54,737 nucleotides of DNA from positions 1-54,737 of the forward strand of contig JAEYYX010000080.1 in assembly GCA_023428245.1 (NCBI GenBank), given 5' to 3'. This DNA is from Pseudomonadota bacterium (lineage in GTDB: Bacteria; Myxococcota_A; Polyangia; Polyangiales; Polyangiaceae). Made by a program: the position numbers and the translations under genes. Each line of letters starts with the position of its first letter. Position 1 is the stretch's first letter. Positions 15,373-22,899 of the stretch are shown piece by piece. The notes below the pieces were generated by a model, which did no database searches, had not been told where the DNA came from, and was given only the letters and a program-made list of their open reading frames with translations.

Positions 15373-16266
15373 CTACTCGCCTCGCGGATATCCCGAATCC
15401 CGTTTCAACCGAAGGAGCGCTGCGTCGTCGTTGAGTCCCGTCCTCACATCCGTCGTGCGGCCTTCGTCGAGTACGACGACCCGACGCGGACGAATGTCGA
15501 GGAGCGAGCGATCATGAGTCGCGAAGAGCACGGTGACCCCTGTCTCGTGGATGTCTTCGAAGAGCCCAAGGATATCCACGGCCAGCTGAGGATCGAGGTT
15601 TCCCGTCGGCTCATCTGCCAGGAGGAGCGCTGGCTCCGCTACGATAGCGCGGGCAATAGCAACTCGCTGCTGCTCTCCACCGCTCAGCACACCTGCCTTG
15701 TCGTCCCCGCGCCCACTCAATCCGACCCGCTCGAGCGCCTCGCCCACACGGCGGCGGACGATCTTGGTCGGGACACCGAGGACCTCGAGGGCAACAGCGA
15801 CGTTTCGAAATACGGTCCAGTTCGGGACCAATTTGAAATCTTGAAACACCACTCCGATGTTCCGCCGGAGGTAGGGGATCGAGGCCGGAAGCAGCCGACA
15901 CACGTCTCGCCCCATAAAAAGGATCCGTCCCTGGTCCGCCTTCTCCGCGGCGTAGATCATGCGAAGGAGCGTGCTCTTGCCCGCCCCCGACGGGCCCGTG
16001 ATGAAGACGAACTCACCCCGTGAGATGCCGAGGCTCAGTCCTTTGAGGACCGGTTGATCGGCATGATAGGCTTTATGGACGTCGTCGAAGAGCAGGATGT
16101 GCCGGTGAGCGGCGCTCGGGTCGAAACGCTGGTCCCCCCGCAAGAGCGTCCGAAACGGGCGCGAACCACCGCTCTCGACCAGGTCCTCCTCACTGGGGCT
16201 CCGGCCTCGCACGAAGGCGACCCCGCTCGCCTCGAGCGGTCCTAATTGCGCCGATCCGGCTGCCAT
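15373..16266 (-). CDS. ftsE: cell-division ATP-binding protein FtsE with N-terminal extension
   Basis: ATPase of the FtsEX complex. Walker A GPSGAGKST (91-99), Q-loop VVFQDFKL, signature LSGGEQQR, Walker B LLLADEPTGNLD and the switch ATHDRSLL are all present. FtsE proteins are usually ~220 residues and begin close to ILLFDDVHKAY; here no ATG or GTG lies near that point, and the first good upstream start in frame, ATG 16266, gives 297 residues with a ~55-residue unstructured N-terminal extension. The frame runs on to 16725, but that part opposes the PilZ-like gene and is a shadow. The C-terminus also carries about 15 extra charged residues. A translation start at GTG within FVRG (residue 19) is an alternative. 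Confidence 0.93.
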   Translation of the reverse strand: MAAGSAQLGPLEASGVAFVRGRSPSEEDLVESGGSRPFRTLLRGDQRFDPSAAHRHILLFDDVHKAYHADQPVLKGLSLGISRGEFVFITGPSGAGKSTLLRMIYAAEKADQGRILFMGRDVCRLLPASIPYLRRNIGVVFQDFKLVPNWTVFRNVAVALEVLGVPTKIVRRRVGEALERVGLSGRGDDKAGVLSGGEQQRVAIARAIVAEPALLLADEPTGNLDPQLAVDILGLFEDIHETGVTVLFATHDRSLLDIRPRRVVVLDEGRTTDVRTGLNDDAALLRLKRDSGYPRGE

Positions 16267-16297
16267 ATCTCCCCGGCTAGCAGGTCGCGACCGAAAT

Positions 16298-16335
16298 GAC
16301 CAAGTATTCAGCGCTTGCCCGGGTCTCTCTTGGTC
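16298..16335. promoter_or_regulatory. inverted repeat GACCAAG-N24-CTTGGTC between ftsE and the PilZ-like gene
   Basis: Perfect 7-bp arms at 16298-16304 and 16329-16335 in the 85-bp gap between two divergent genes, where promoters of both must lie. The long spacer argues against a simple hairpin; a dimeric regulator could bind the two arms. No regulator is implied by the sequence. Confidence 0.35.
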
Positions 16336-16351
16336 TGCTCTAATACCGCTT

Positions 16352-17431
16352 ATGTCGAGCGGGCCGGCGGGCATGACCGAAATCGTGCAGGAGGCGAAGA
16401 TTGCGCGAGAGAAACTAGCCGGAGCCCTCGGCCTGCTGCAATCGGCGGAGGCCGGAGGTCTGATTGACTCCGTGGCGCCCCCTGTAGCGATGGCCATGGG
16501 GGCCCTCCACAGCATCGAGGTCGCGCTCGGCCGCACCGCGAGCGAGAGCGTGCCTCTTGCTCTCGGGCACGTGCAAAAGGCGCTCGCCGCGCTGCAGTTC
16601 GTTCCGAGCTCGAACCCTGTCGTCGACGACGCCACGGCGCACGTTGCCGAAGCGCTCGGCCTCCTGCATCGCCTCTCCCGCTCGATCAGCGCCTCGACTC
16701 CTCCCAAGGCCGCCGCCCAGTCCACGGCTCAGGTCCCGGTCAAGACCGGCACGACCGAACGCCCGGCCCACACCCAAACCGTCATCTCCTCGCGCCCCGC
16801 CGAGCCGGAAGCGCGCAAGAGTGAGCCGAGCTCAAGTCCGATCGGCAAGATCAATCCCCAAGCAAAGGCGACGGCCGCCGGCCTCGACCAGACCGCCCTC
16901 TCTCGCGAGGTTCCCCCGGCGGCCCTCGACCAAACGGCGCTCTCCCGAGAGGTCCCCGCTTTCGTAGACGCCGAGCGCCGAGACCGCGAAAAGAAGAACG
17001 CCGCGTTTGCTGAGACCACCGTCGCCCCGTCCATCGTTCAGGCGCCACCCGAGCCTCAGAAAAGACCAGCTACCCCCTCGAAGCCGGCTGAAAGGCCGCC
17101 GGGGAGCGTCCTCGTCGAAGCAAACCTCGGCGCGCACAGCGACACGAACTTCTTCAAAGGTCTGAGTGGAAATGACGTCGTCGACGACGGCGGCATTTTC
17201 ATAGCGACTTATGAGATCCCGAAGCCCGGGACGCCCCTCTGGATCCGCGTCACTCTGCCCGGCGGCTATGAGTTCGAGGCGGCAGGTGCGGTACGCTGGA
17301 CCCGCGAGGCGAGTGCCGGGGACGCCGCCCCCGGCTTCGGCGCCATTTTCGTCGACTTGAGCCAGGAAGCTCGCCAGCTCGTCTACCGCTACGTGCGGAA
17401 TCGCGAGCCTTTGTTCTACGACGATCTCTGA
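16352..17431 (+). CDS. TIGR02266-type PilZ-like domain protein with helical N-terminus
   Basis: A 359-residue cytoplasmic protein. Residues ~8-120 are a helical domain (VQEAKIAREKLAGALGLLQ, HVQKALAALQFV, HVAEALGLLHRL) that looks like a repeated two-helix unit. Residues ~125-250 form a Pro/Ala/Ser linker holding a near-perfect 12-residue repeat, LDQTALSREVPP then LDQTALSREVPA. Residues ~252-350 match the myxobacterial TIGR02266 PilZ-like pattern: TNFFKGLSGNDVVDDGGIFI, GTPLWIRVTLPGG, AAGAVRWTR, GFGAIFVDL. The RxxxR and D/NxSxxG c-di-GMP signature of true PilZ domains is not recognisable, so nucleotide binding is doubtful. Start ATG 16352 is used; ATG 16373 is possible. It diverges from ftsE and is followed 86 bp later by a lipoprotein on the same strand. 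Confidence 0.85.
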   Translation: MSSGPAGMTEIVQEAKIAREKLAGALGLLQSAEAGGLIDSVAPPVAMAMGALHSIEVALGRTASESVPLALGHVQKALAALQFVPSSNPVVDDATAHVAEALGLLHRLSRSISASTPPKAAAQSTAQVPVKTGTTERPAHTQTVISSRPAEPEARKSEPSSSPIGKINPQAKATAAGLDQTALSREVPPAALDQTALSREVPAFVDAERRDREKKNAAFAETTVAPSIVQAPPEPQKRPATPSKPAERPPGSVLVEANLGAHSDTNFFKGLSGNDVVDDGGIFIATYEIPKPGTPLWIRVTLPGGYEFEAAGAVRWTREASAGDAAPGFGAIFVDLSQEARQLVYRYVRNREPLFYDDL

Positions 17432-17517
17432 GGCTCCGGGTGCCTCTCTCGGGACAACCCGTCTCCCGAAGAGAAGTTTCCCTCGCCACGACCAGAGCGC
17501 TAAGACTCCAGGCGAAC

Positions 17518-17994
17518 ATGCTACGTGTCTCGAACCTCTTCGCCCTCGTCCTCCTCCTGGGCCTTTCGGGTTGTCCCGCTCCCGAGACCCCCTACAGCAA
17601 GGCCAACGAAGCGACGCGCGAGATGAACATGGCGGCGCGTTGGGGTCGTATGGATATCGCCCTGGAGCGCGCTGATCCCGACACTCTTCAGGATTTCATG
17701 AGGCGCCACGCGAAGTGGCACAGCGAGATTCGCATCGTCGACACCGAACTCGCGGGCCTCGTCCTCACCGAACCGACAAAGGCCGAAGCAGAGGTCGAAG
17801 TCTCCTGGACTCTGGAGGACGACACCACACTAAGGGTCACGCGCATTCACCAGAAGTGGCACAACAAGAATGGAAAGTGGCTGGTGTACGAAGAGAAGCG
17901 CCGATCCGGCTCCGACGGCCTGTTCGGCGAGAAGGTCGAACGGAAGGAGAAGCCCAAAGACTCACATTTTCCTACTCGCGTCATCCACGAATGA
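17518..17994 (+). CDS. putative lipoprotein
   Basis: A 158-residue lipoprotein starting at ATG 17518: MLRVSNLFALVLLLGLSGC with lipobox LSGC and Cys19. The frame is open to 17440, but the signal peptide fixes the start. The mature part has a helix (NEATREMNMAARWGRMDIAL) followed by alternating strands (SEIRIVDTELAGLVL, AEVEVSWTLEDDTTLRVTRI, HQKWHNKNGKWLVYEEKR), the pattern of a small NTF2-like or similar alpha+beta fold. The tail is highly charged. No named family is recognised. It probably shares a transcript with the PilZ-like gene 86 bp upstream; the next gene begins 71 bp on. Confidence 0.78.
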   Translation: MLRVSNLFALVLLLGLSGCPAPETPYSKANEATREMNMAARWGRMDIALERADPDTLQDFMRRHAKWHSEIRIVDTELAGLVLTEPTKAEAEVEVSWTLEDDTTLRVTRIHQKWHNKNGKWLVYEEKRRSGSDGLFGEKVERKEKPKDSHFPTRVIHE

Positions 17995-18065
17995 ACGGGA
18001 GCTGACGCCCGGCTCCCCCGACTCCGCGGCCCCGGCGCGCTGTCGGTAGTGAAGACCCGCTCCGG

Positions 18066-18665
18066 ATGGTACCTTTGGAGACGGTGGGGGAAGCCGCGGA
18101 GACACCGGAGAATCAGATTCGCGGGCAGTCCTTCCGCAGCATTTTGCATGCGTCGGGCGAAGTCCTTGGGAGTGCTGCGCGCGAGCGCGTGCTCGCTTCC
18201 CTCCAGAAGCAGCTCAAAGATGCCTTTGTCTACGGCGCCATCGTCTCCGGCGGCTGGTATCCGATCAGCTGGTACACGGGCCTACTCCGCTCGGTGCGAG
18301 CGCAGGCTCCGGGTCAGCCCGACATCCTGCGCCGGGTCGCTTATCTCTCGACTCACGAAGACATCACCGCAGTCTATAAGTTCATTCTCCGCCTGACGAC
18401 GCCCTCGTTCGTCCTGTCACATCTTGGACGCGTGATGGATACGTTCATTCGCCACAGCGAATATGACGTCATCGAGCGGGGCTCGGGGCTCGTGCGCATG
18501 AACGTCTCGATCCCCGGCGCTACGCCCGAGATGTGGGAGGACGTCGCAGGCTCCGCCTCAGCCGTGCTGATGATCTCCGGTGGCGTAGACGCCAAGGTCA
18601 CGGTCCGCCCCCAAAATTCCCCCGCGTCGGCCCTCATGGCCGTCGAGTGGGAAGAGGGCGAATAG
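18066..18665 (+). CDS. TIGR02265/DUF2378 family protein
   Basis: A member of the myxobacterial paralogous family TIGR02265 (DUF2378), small proteins of about 180-200 residues whose job is unknown. The 199 residues show the family's order: IRGQSFRSILHASGEVLGSA near the N-terminus, YPISWYTGLLRSVRAQ in the middle, then the conserved THEDITAVYKFILRLTTP and FVLSHLGRVMDTF segments, and a C-terminal strand region. No signal peptide, so cytoplasmic. ATG 18066 is the first start in frame. It converges on the fibro-slime gene with only 3 bp between the stops. Confidence 0.88.
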   Translation: MVPLETVGEAAETPENQIRGQSFRSILHASGEVLGSAARERVLASLQKQLKDAFVYGAIVSGGWYPISWYTGLLRSVRAQAPGQPDILRRVAYLSTHEDITAVYKFILRLTTPSFVLSHLGRVMDTFIRHSEYDVIERGSGLVRMNVSIPGATPEMWEDVAGSASAVLMISGGVDAKVTVRPQNSPASALMAVEWEEGE

Positions 18666-18668
18666 CCG

Positions 18669-19697
18669 TTACTTGATCTCGTCGACCGGGAGAATGATCC
18701 CGCACTCCGTAAAATCGAGGGTCGTCTCGAGACGAAAGTTCGAGCCCACAGGGTTTCTTTCGGCCTGAAATAGGTCGAATGTGTACACCTGACCACGGGT
18801 CAGGCCGAGCGAGTCGATCTCGACCGATCCCTCGAGAGCGTTGTGAACGCCGCCAAGGTCCACGACCAGCTTTCCGTCGACGAAAACAAACACATCATCG
18901 TCCCCGCGGAACGTGAACATCTCGCCTCCCTTGTACTCGAAGGCCGTGTGCAGTTCCGTCGTGAACCCAAAGTTCCGACGAACCCGATCGAGATCTCTCT
19001 GCTTCTCGTCACTGCCCACCGCATCGAGCGGGAAGAATCGACTCGAGTCCAAGATGAACTTTCCGTCCTCCGGCTCGAGCCAGAGGTCAACGACGTACGG
19101 AACATTCACCCCTTCGACGTTCGAGTACCACTCGTCGAGTTTCGACGCGACGCGCGGGTAAGCCTCGGTCGGAACCGGCTTGCGATTGTCACCTAAGGTC
19201 TCGGCGACGAGCCCGAGCTGCGCGCCTTTCCCGCCTCCGAAGTCCGCATGATCGAAGGTGACGAAATCGCGCATCAAGACGCGCAGTACGTTCGCGCAAG
19301 GCGGCGGCTCCTCCAAAGCGAGGTCCGCAAGCGGTCCCACAAGGCGGAATCCGCCTCGCAAATCCGCCGCGTCCAATCCATCAGCCGCCCCTTCCGATGC
19401 GGTGAACCCAGGCGGCAGCGTCTCGACGATGCTGACAGCGGGCCCCGATCCGCCGGAGCCCGTATCACCCCCGGACGGAACGAAGATCAAACCATCGTCC
19501 TCTGACGTGAAACCGCCCGCTGCCGAGCCTCCGCTCTCCGCAGATCCCCCGCTGCCCGGACTCCCGCCGCTCACAGCAGCGTCGTCCCCCGCGTCCGCGG
19601 CTGGTCCTTCTTTACCAGAACCGCAGGCAAAGCTCAGGGGCAGTACGAGCCCTAGGAACACGGCGAACCGCCGAAGGCGCAGCTTCTCACTCATCAT
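18669..19697 (-). CDS. fibro-slime domain lipoprotein
   Basis: A 342-residue surface lipoprotein. Signal peptide ends in LSFACG with Cys25. A Gly/Ser linker (~28-85) follows. Residues ~130-332 form a fibro-slime domain (TIGR02148, related to PA14-like sugar-binding folds): VLMRDFVTFDHADF, then the characteristic MFTFRGDDDVFVFVDGKLV with adjacent Asp residues that probably bind calcium, DLGGVHNALEGSVEIDSLGL and YTFDLFQAERNPVGSNFRLE. Fibro-slime proteins were first described from Dictyostelium extracellular matrix and Fibrobacter adhesion proteins, so adhesion or polysaccharide binding at the cell surface is likely. ATG 19697 or 19694 can serve as start. A 420-bp gap lies upstream. Confidence 0.88.
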   Translation of the reverse strand: MMSEKLRLRRFAVFLGLVLPLSFACGSGKEGPAADAGDDAAVSGGSPGSGGSAESGGSAAGGFTSEDDGLIFVPSGGDTGSGGSGPAVSIVETLPPGFTASEGAADGLDAADLRGGFRLVGPLADLALEEPPPCANVLRVLMRDFVTFDHADFGGGKGAQLGLVAETLGDNRKPVPTEAYPRVASKLDEWYSNVEGVNVPYVVDLWLEPEDGKFILDSSRFFPLDAVGSDEKQRDLDRVRRNFGFTTELHTAFEYKGGEMFTFRGDDDVFVFVDGKLVVDLGGVHNALEGSVEIDSLGLTRGQVYTFDLFQAERNPVGSNFRLETTLDFTECGIILPVDEIK

Positions 19698-20118
19698 CGT
19701 CAGAGTTCAGAACAGTATCACTTCACCGTCCCCTCCGCCCGCGTGATCTGTCCGCCGGGCCCAATTCCCGAAAATTGTGCGGTACAGAGTCCCCACGCTC
19801 CTGACGTAGGCATGGCGCCTACACTCCCAGAACAATCTCTGTCGAGACGCTCTTCACCGGTGCGCGCTCACAATCGAACAGTCGCAGAGCCAGACCTGAC
19901 GGCGCGCAATTCTTGCCTCAATGGAGCAACTCTCCTCTGCCTATCATATGGATAATGAAAGGGATCTCGAACACCTCGCCTCGACGGGTTCCAAGTGTTT
20001 TGTGCGCATCTCACTTTTTGGGATGCGCTCTAGCCCGTGGACACTCGAGAGAGCGTGCAGCATGCTACCCCGCGTTGGGGAGAAGCTCAGACCGGTTCTC
20101 CCCCAGAAGGAGAAAAGT
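19698..20118. other. 420-bp intergenic region before the small coiled-coil gene
   Basis: Somewhat more AT-rich than its surroundings. It must hold the divergent promoters of the fibro-slime gene and the small gene at 20119. Open frames here have no protein character. The strong Shine-Dalgarno at 20105-20112 ends it. I could not fix a promoter with confidence. Confidence 0.4.
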
Positions 20119-20364
20119 ATGGCGATCAAAGAGCTGATCAACAAAGAGCTCAGTGACTTCAAGTCTTGGGCACAAGATGCGACTTTTCAGGCGCGCCTCG
20201 TCCAATCAGAGGCGACCTCGGAGCTCAGGAAGCGCTGGATGGAAGCAGAGCAGACGATAGCGAAGCTCGAGGCGAAGCTCGACGAGCTCGGCAGCGACGC
20301 AGACGAGACCGTCGATCTTCTCCGCGCAAAGCTCAAGGACACCTGGTCCAAACTGAAGTCGTGA
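20119..20364 (+). CDS. small coiled-coil protein
   Basis: An 81-residue protein with start ATG 20119 fixed by a strong Shine-Dalgarno AGAAGGAG at 20105-20112, six bases upstream; the frame is open further upstream but without protein character. It is almost wholly helical and amphipathic: KELINKELSDFKSWAQDATF, TSELRKRWMEAEQTIAKLEA, LDELGSDADETVDLLRAKLK. The pattern recalls phasin-like or ElaB/stress-type small helical proteins, but I assign none. Cytoplasmic. The strong ribosome binding site and own promoter region suggest an abundant protein. Confidence 0.8.
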   Translation: MAIKELINKELSDFKSWAQDATFQARLVQSEATSELRKRWMEAEQTIAKLEAKLDELGSDADETVDLLRAKLKDTWSKLKS

Positions 20365-20373
20365 CGTCCCGCG

Positions 20374-20410
20374 GCGCCCCGGGGCCTGCCTGAGAGCACC
20401 CCCCGGGCGC
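20374..20410. terminator. GC-rich hairpin between convergent genes
   Basis: GCGCCC-C-GGGG at 20374-20384 pairs with CCCC-C-GGGCGC at 20400-20410 (one C/C mismatch, 15-base loop). It lies 10 bp after the coiled-coil gene and 27 bp after the hydrolase stop on the other strand, so it may end both transcripts. Confidence 0.5.
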
Positions 20411-20437
20411 TCGGCCGCACCCCAAAGCCCTCGAGCC

Positions 20438-21430
20438 TCAGCTCACCTTCACGCGCGACGCTCCCGCGCGGCTGGCTTCAGCCAAAAAAGCCGCCGCTCG
20501 CTCGAGCGCCAGCTTTCCTTCCGGTGAGTCGAGGTTGAACTGGTATTCGTGGGGCAAAGAAGGCTCGTAGTTCGCTGGAAAAAAGAGCGAGTCGACCGCT
20601 ACTGAGTTCTCGCTCAGCCTCTCCGCAAAGGAGACAGACTGAGCGAGTAGAGAATCTCCGTTCCCGCAGGTGATGAACGCGGGCGGAAACTCGGAAGTGA
20701 CGTAGTCGACGACCGAGAACGTCGAAAATGAGCGGTTCGTTCGATAGTCTCGGAGACCGCTGTATGACCAGAGCATCGTTGTGACGAGATCTCCATATGG
20801 GGGTCTCTTCAAGTCATATCGACCACAGAAGAGCAGCGCCCCGAGGAGCTGCTGCCTTTCGAGAGGCGCCGCTAAGCCGAGGAGGGCGGCGTATTTCGGG
20901 GAGCTGATGACGTTCGCGAGCTGGGCCGCAAGCTGGGCTCCAGCCGAGTCCCCAGCGAGGAAAAAGCGCGTAACGTCGATCTGGAACCGCTCGGCGTTCT
21001 CCTTGAGATAGCGGAGCGCAGTGGCAAGCTCCCGAAGGGGCGTCGGGTACTTCCTCCTGGGCGAAAGCGAGTAATTGACTGTAACTACGACGTAGCCCCG
21101 AACCGCGAGGATACGCGCGTAGTTCTCGATTTGGCCCTTGTCGCCCGCGAGCCATCCACCACCGTGAATCCAGACGACGACCGGGAGCAAGCGCTCTTCC
21201 TTGACCGGAGAATAGACATCCATGAGCGCCGCGGGACGGCCGCGATCGTAGGACTCGTCGTGAAGCCCGTGGACGCCAGCCGGCGCGTGCCGCGCAAGCG
21301 CCGCATTCACTCGCCACCCGTCCGCATCGAAGGACCGACGGACGCGCAGGGCCCTCGGCCACGGACTCCACGTCCATGCGCCCCAGCCGAGCGAAAAAAT
21401 CATCAAGAGCGCGAGTCCCACCTCTCCCAT
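20438..21430 (-). CDS. alpha/beta hydrolase (hormone-sensitive lipase / carboxylesterase type)
   Basis: An esterase of the BD-FAE/HSL group. Using start ATG 21430 it has 330 residues: a membrane anchor at ~4-22 (GLALLMIFSLGWGAWTW), then the hydrolase domain with oxyanion motif HGGGW (89-93), nucleophile elbow GDSAG (160-164, Ser162), probable acid Asp259 (GNGDS) and His294 (SLPHEYQF). Substrate unknown; anchored enzymes of this kind deacylate polysaccharides, xenobiotics or lipids. ATG 21430 has AAAGG six bases upstream; ATG 21445 adds five residues. Upstream codons to 21598 overlap the divergent RCC1 gene region and lack protein character. It diverges from the RCC1 lipoprotein with ~180 bp between starts. 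Confidence 0.88.
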   Translation of the reverse strand: MGEVGLALLMIFSLGWGAWTWSPWPRALRVRRSFDADGWRVNAALARHAPAGVHGLHDESYDRGRPAALMDVYSPVKEERLLPVVVWIHGGGWLAGDKGQIENYARILAVRGYVVVTVNYSLSPRRKYPTPLRELATALRYLKENAERFQIDVTRFFLAGDSAGAQLAAQLANVISSPKYAALLGLAAPLERQQLLGALLFCGRYDLKRPPYGDLVTTMLWSYSGLRDYRTNRSFSTFSVVDYVTSEFPPAFITCGNGDSLLAQSVSFAERLSENSVAVDSLFFPANYEPSLPHEYQFNLDSPEGKLALERAAAFLAEASRAGASRVKVS

Positions 21431-21610
21431 GGCACCTTTCGGCATATCACAATAACGAGGGGACCTGGGCTCAGCAATTCGGAGAAAAAGTGATGCCTCT
21501 CGGCGGACGGCCGCCTCATGAGCTACCCATGAGATGCTCTTCGAGCATCTGACTATTGACCGAAGTGACGCCTCAAGAGATACTGGGAAAGTATGCACTG
21601 GGGGAGTGAC

Positions 21611-22846
21611 ATGCGAGCTCGGAGGTGCGCCCTCGAGTTCGCTTCGGTTCTATTTTTGGGGGCTCTTTCCATCGCCTGCGAACCGCCGCCGGTCGTAGCA
21701 GGAGGTCGTCAGTCCTGCGGCACGGAGGACGGATGGGTGCGCTGCTGGGGCGCCGGGGAATACGGCGTCCTCGGCTACGGCAACACGAACAACATCGGCG
21801 ATAACGAACATCCTCGGATCGCGGGCGACGTTTGGGTCGGCGGCGAGGTCGAGTCGCTTGCGCTCGGATACTACCATTCCTGCGCGCTCCTGACCTCGGG
21901 GAACGTGCGCTGCTGGGGTCGGAACGACTACGGTCAGCTCGGGCGCGGTCACACCCTTCACATTGGAGACAATGAGAAACCGAACGTCGGTGCTCACGTC
22001 TCCCTCGGCGGTACTGCCACTCAGCTCACCGCCGGCGTTTATCACACCTGCGCGCTCCTCTCGACGGGCCAGGTGCGCTGCTGGGGCCTCGGGCAATTTG
22101 GCTCCCTGGGTTACGCAAACACAAACAACATCGGTGACAACGAGCACCCCTCGAGCGTCTCAACGGTCAACATTGGAGGCACCGTCGTGGAAATCAAGGC
22201 GGGCTGGTTCCACACGTGCGCGAGACTCTCCACGGGGGCCGTCCGATGCTGGGGGCCGAACGGATCGGGACAGCTCGGCTATGGGCACACACAGACCATC
22301 GGCGACAATGAACACCCGGCGACGGCTGGGAATGTCCCCGTCGGCGCGAACGTGCTCAGTCTTGCCGCGGGCGAGCTCCACACCTGCGCACTCACGGATC
22401 TCGGCGTGAAGTGTTGGGGAAGTGGGGACTCGGGGCGCCTCGGCTACGCGAACACCTTGACCGTGCTTTCGCCCGCCAGCGTCGGTTTCGTCAACGTCGG
22501 GGCTGACGTGCGCGTCCTGAGCGCAGGTGGCTCCCACACCTGCGTCCTCACCACCGACCTCGACGTGCGCTGCTGGGGTCACGCGCTCTGGGGCCAGCTC
22601 GGCTACGGAAACCCCCACAACATCGGTGACAACGAGCACCCCGCGACCGCAGGCAACGTCAGCGTTGGAGGCCCCGCGATTTCCATCTCTGCGGGCTACA
22701 ATCACACCTGCGCCGTCGTCAATGGAAGCCCCCACCAAGTCCGCTGCTGGGGCCACGGAGGCGGCGGACGCCTCGGCTATGCGAACACCAACAACATCGG
22801 TGACAACGAGCACCCGTCGAGCGTTCCCTTTGTCCAAGTGCGCTGA
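21611..22846 (+). CDS. RCC1-repeat lipoprotein, seven repeats
   Basis: A 411-residue lipoprotein. Start ATG 21611 has GGGGGAG five bases upstream; an ATG at 21593 would add six residues. The signal peptide ends in LSIAC with Cys23. The mature part consists of seven RCC1-type repeats of about 52 residues, each with an (A/S)G..HTCAL strand, VRCWG and GQLGYG; six also carry IGDNE(H/K)P, which the fifth lacks. Seven repeats are what a closed seven-bladed propeller needs. Each blade has two Cys (in HTCA and RCWG), so disulfides within or between blades are likely, in keeping with an extracytoplasmic location. Such lipoproteins are numerous in Polyangiales; ligands are unknown. The repeats are similar enough at DNA level to recombine. 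Confidence 0.92.
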   Translation: MRARRCALEFASVLFLGALSIACEPPPVVAGGRQSCGTEDGWVRCWGAGEYGVLGYGNTNNIGDNEHPRIAGDVWVGGEVESLALGYYHSCALLTSGNVRCWGRNDYGQLGRGHTLHIGDNEKPNVGAHVSLGGTATQLTAGVYHTCALLSTGQVRCWGLGQFGSLGYANTNNIGDNEHPSSVSTVNIGGTVVEIKAGWFHTCARLSTGAVRCWGPNGSGQLGYGHTQTIGDNEHPATAGNVPVGANVLSLAAGELHTCALTDLGVKCWGSGDSGRLGYANTLTVLSPASVGFVNVGADVRVLSAGGSHTCVLTTDLDVRCWGHALWGQLGYGNPHNIGDNEHPATAGNVSVGGPAISISAGYNHTCAVVNGSPHQVRCWGHGGGGRLGYANTNNIGDNEHPSSVPFVQVR

Positions 22847-22857
22847 CAGGTAAGGCA

Positions 22858-22874
22858 GCTTGCCCGACGCAAGC
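22858..22874. terminator. hairpin GCTTGC-N5-GCAAGC between convergent genes
   Basis: Perfect 6-bp arms with a 5-base loop in the 53-bp gap between the RCC1 and GH16 stops. Position suggests a bidirectional terminator; there is no long T tract. Confidence 0.45.
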
Positions 22875-22899
22875 AAGTTAGAACGAACCTCCAGCGCCC

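Noticed and set aside
16267..16725. Upstream extension of the ftsE frame
   Set aside because: Overlaps the divergent PilZ-like gene and has no ABC-protein character; ATG 16266 chosen instead.
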